A stretch of DNA of 5,188 nt from a bacterium (lineage in GTDB: Bacteria > SM23-31 > JAUVVT01). Under the pieces are notes generated by a model, which had not been told where the DNA came from, ran no database searches, and was given only the letters and a program-made list of their open reading frames with translations. This document shows positions 4,564-5,188 of this stretch, one piece after another (positions within the stretch are counted from its first letter, which is position 1; every line of letters starts with the position of its first letter). Position numbers and translations under genes: made by a program. Location: positions 1 to 5,188 of the forward strand of contig JAUWXV010000258.1 in the NCBI GenBank assembly GCA_030616165.1. The letters run 5' to 3'.

Positions 4564-5188
4564 ATGACAGCAGAAATTGCCATATTGAATAAAACAGCAA
4601 TTGCACTTGCGGCTGATAGTGCGGTTACTATTCCAAAGGTAGAAGGCAAAAAACCAAAAATTTATTACACAACCAATAAACTTTTTGCTCTTTCAAAGTA
4701 TCACTCAATAGGGGTAATGATTTATGGTAATGCTGAATTTATGAAGACTCCTTGGGAAACAATTATTAAAATTTATAGAAAAAAACTTAATAAACAAAAA
4801 TTTGGCAAATTAGAAGAATATGCTAAACATTTTTTAGAGTTTATAAAGAATGATAAAAATTTAATTTCAGAATCTGACCAAAGTCATTATTTATATATTA
4901 CATCTTTTTATTATTTTTTTATAATTAGGTATGAGATTGATAATCAAGTTAAATTGATTATTGAAAAAGATGGGAAAATTCAAGATTCACAAATAAAAAA
5001 TATAATTAATGAAACTATAAAGAAACACTATAACGATTGGAATGAAGCTAAATTATTGCCTAATATTCCTAAAAGTCATATATCTGAAATAATTAAAAAA
5101 TATGGAAATGAAATAAGCAAAGCCAAAGAGGAAGTTTTTAAAAAATTGCCAATATCAAATATTTTATATGAATTACTAACTAAAATTA
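4564..5188 (+). CDS. Proteasome/HslV-like Ntn-hydrolase protein, 3' truncated by the window end
   Basis: An open frame of 208 codons runs from ATG 4564 off the end of the window with no stop. The N-terminus reads MTAEIAILNKTAIALAADSA. After Met removal Thr becomes residue 1, and Asp-Ser falls at 17-18, exactly as Thr1/Asp17 do in proteasome beta subunits and HslV. A lysine at mature position 38 in TTNKLFALS fits the catalytic Lys33 if the preceding loop is about five residues longer. The next part (GVMIYGNAEF, then PWETIIKIYRKKL) matches the Gly-containing strand and first helix of that fold. From about residue 75 on it is Lys/Ile/Asn/Tyr-rich and I recognise nothing. No signal peptide or membrane helix is evident near the start, so it is probably cytoplasmic. 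The Shine-Dalgarno is poor. By hand count GC is about 24% (151 of 628 bases from 4561), clearly below the atp genes. Ntn hydrolase is my best reading; function and substrate are unknown. Confidence 0.7.
   Translation, partial: MTAEIAILNKTAIALAADSAVTIPKVEGKKPKIYYTTNKLFALSKYHSIGVMIYGNAEFMKTPWETIIKIYRKKLNKQKFGKLEEYAKHFLEFIKNDKNLISESDQSHYLYITSFYYFFIIRYEIDNQVKLIIEKDGKIQDSQIKNIINETIKKHYNDWNEAKLLPNIPKSHISEIIKKYGNEISKAKEEVFKKLPISNILYELLTKI

Overview
The window is an AT-rich bacterial chromosome segment with every gene on the + strand. It runs from the end of a chromosome-partitioning gene, through a cell-envelope pair, into the front half of an F-type ATP synthase operon. It ends in an unrelated, incomplete gene that looks like a proteasome/HslV-type Ntn hydrolase. 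A membrane-anchored M23 peptidase beside a bactofilin suggests a Gram-negative-type bacterium. The subunit a and c sequences and the order peptidase-bactofilin-AtpZ-AtpI-atpB recall the Bacteroidetes/Chlorobi (FCB) side or an allied candidate phylum. That placement is an inference from memory, not a demonstrated assignment.

Layout: (1) 1-269, C-terminal end of ParB. (2) 270-337, a short AT-rich gap with possible promoter elements. (3) 338-1177, M23 (LytM-type) peptidase with one N-terminal membrane helix and a complete zinc site. (4) 1216-1665, bactofilin. (5) 1649-1891 and 1872-2243, two small membrane proteins (AtpZ and an AtpI-like protein) in a chain of overlapping genes. (6) 2249-4483, atpB-atpE-atpF-atpH (subunits a, c, b, delta), that is, the whole Fo sector plus the delta stalk subunit. 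(7) 4484-4563, AT-rich spacer. (8) 4564 to the window end, an open reading frame of at least 208 codons with no stop.

The peptidase and bactofilin probably act together in shaping the cell wall. AtpZ/AtpI probably help assemble or supply ions to the Fo sector. Subunits a, c, b and delta form the proton channel, rotor ring and peripheral stalk. The catalytic F1 genes (atpA, atpG, atpD, atpC), which usually follow atpH, are not seen; the cluster is broken directly after atpH.

The most interesting item is the last gene. After removal of the initiator Met its first residue is Thr, an Asp-Ser pair falls exactly at mature positions 17-18, a Lys lies at about 38, and a Gly-containing strand and amphipathic helix follow. 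This is the layout of proteasome beta subunits and HslV (Thr1/Asp17/Lys33), but the protein continues into a long Lys/Ile/Asn-rich region I do not recognise. No RNA genes, CRISPR arrays, insertion sequences or convincing intrinsic terminators were seen.
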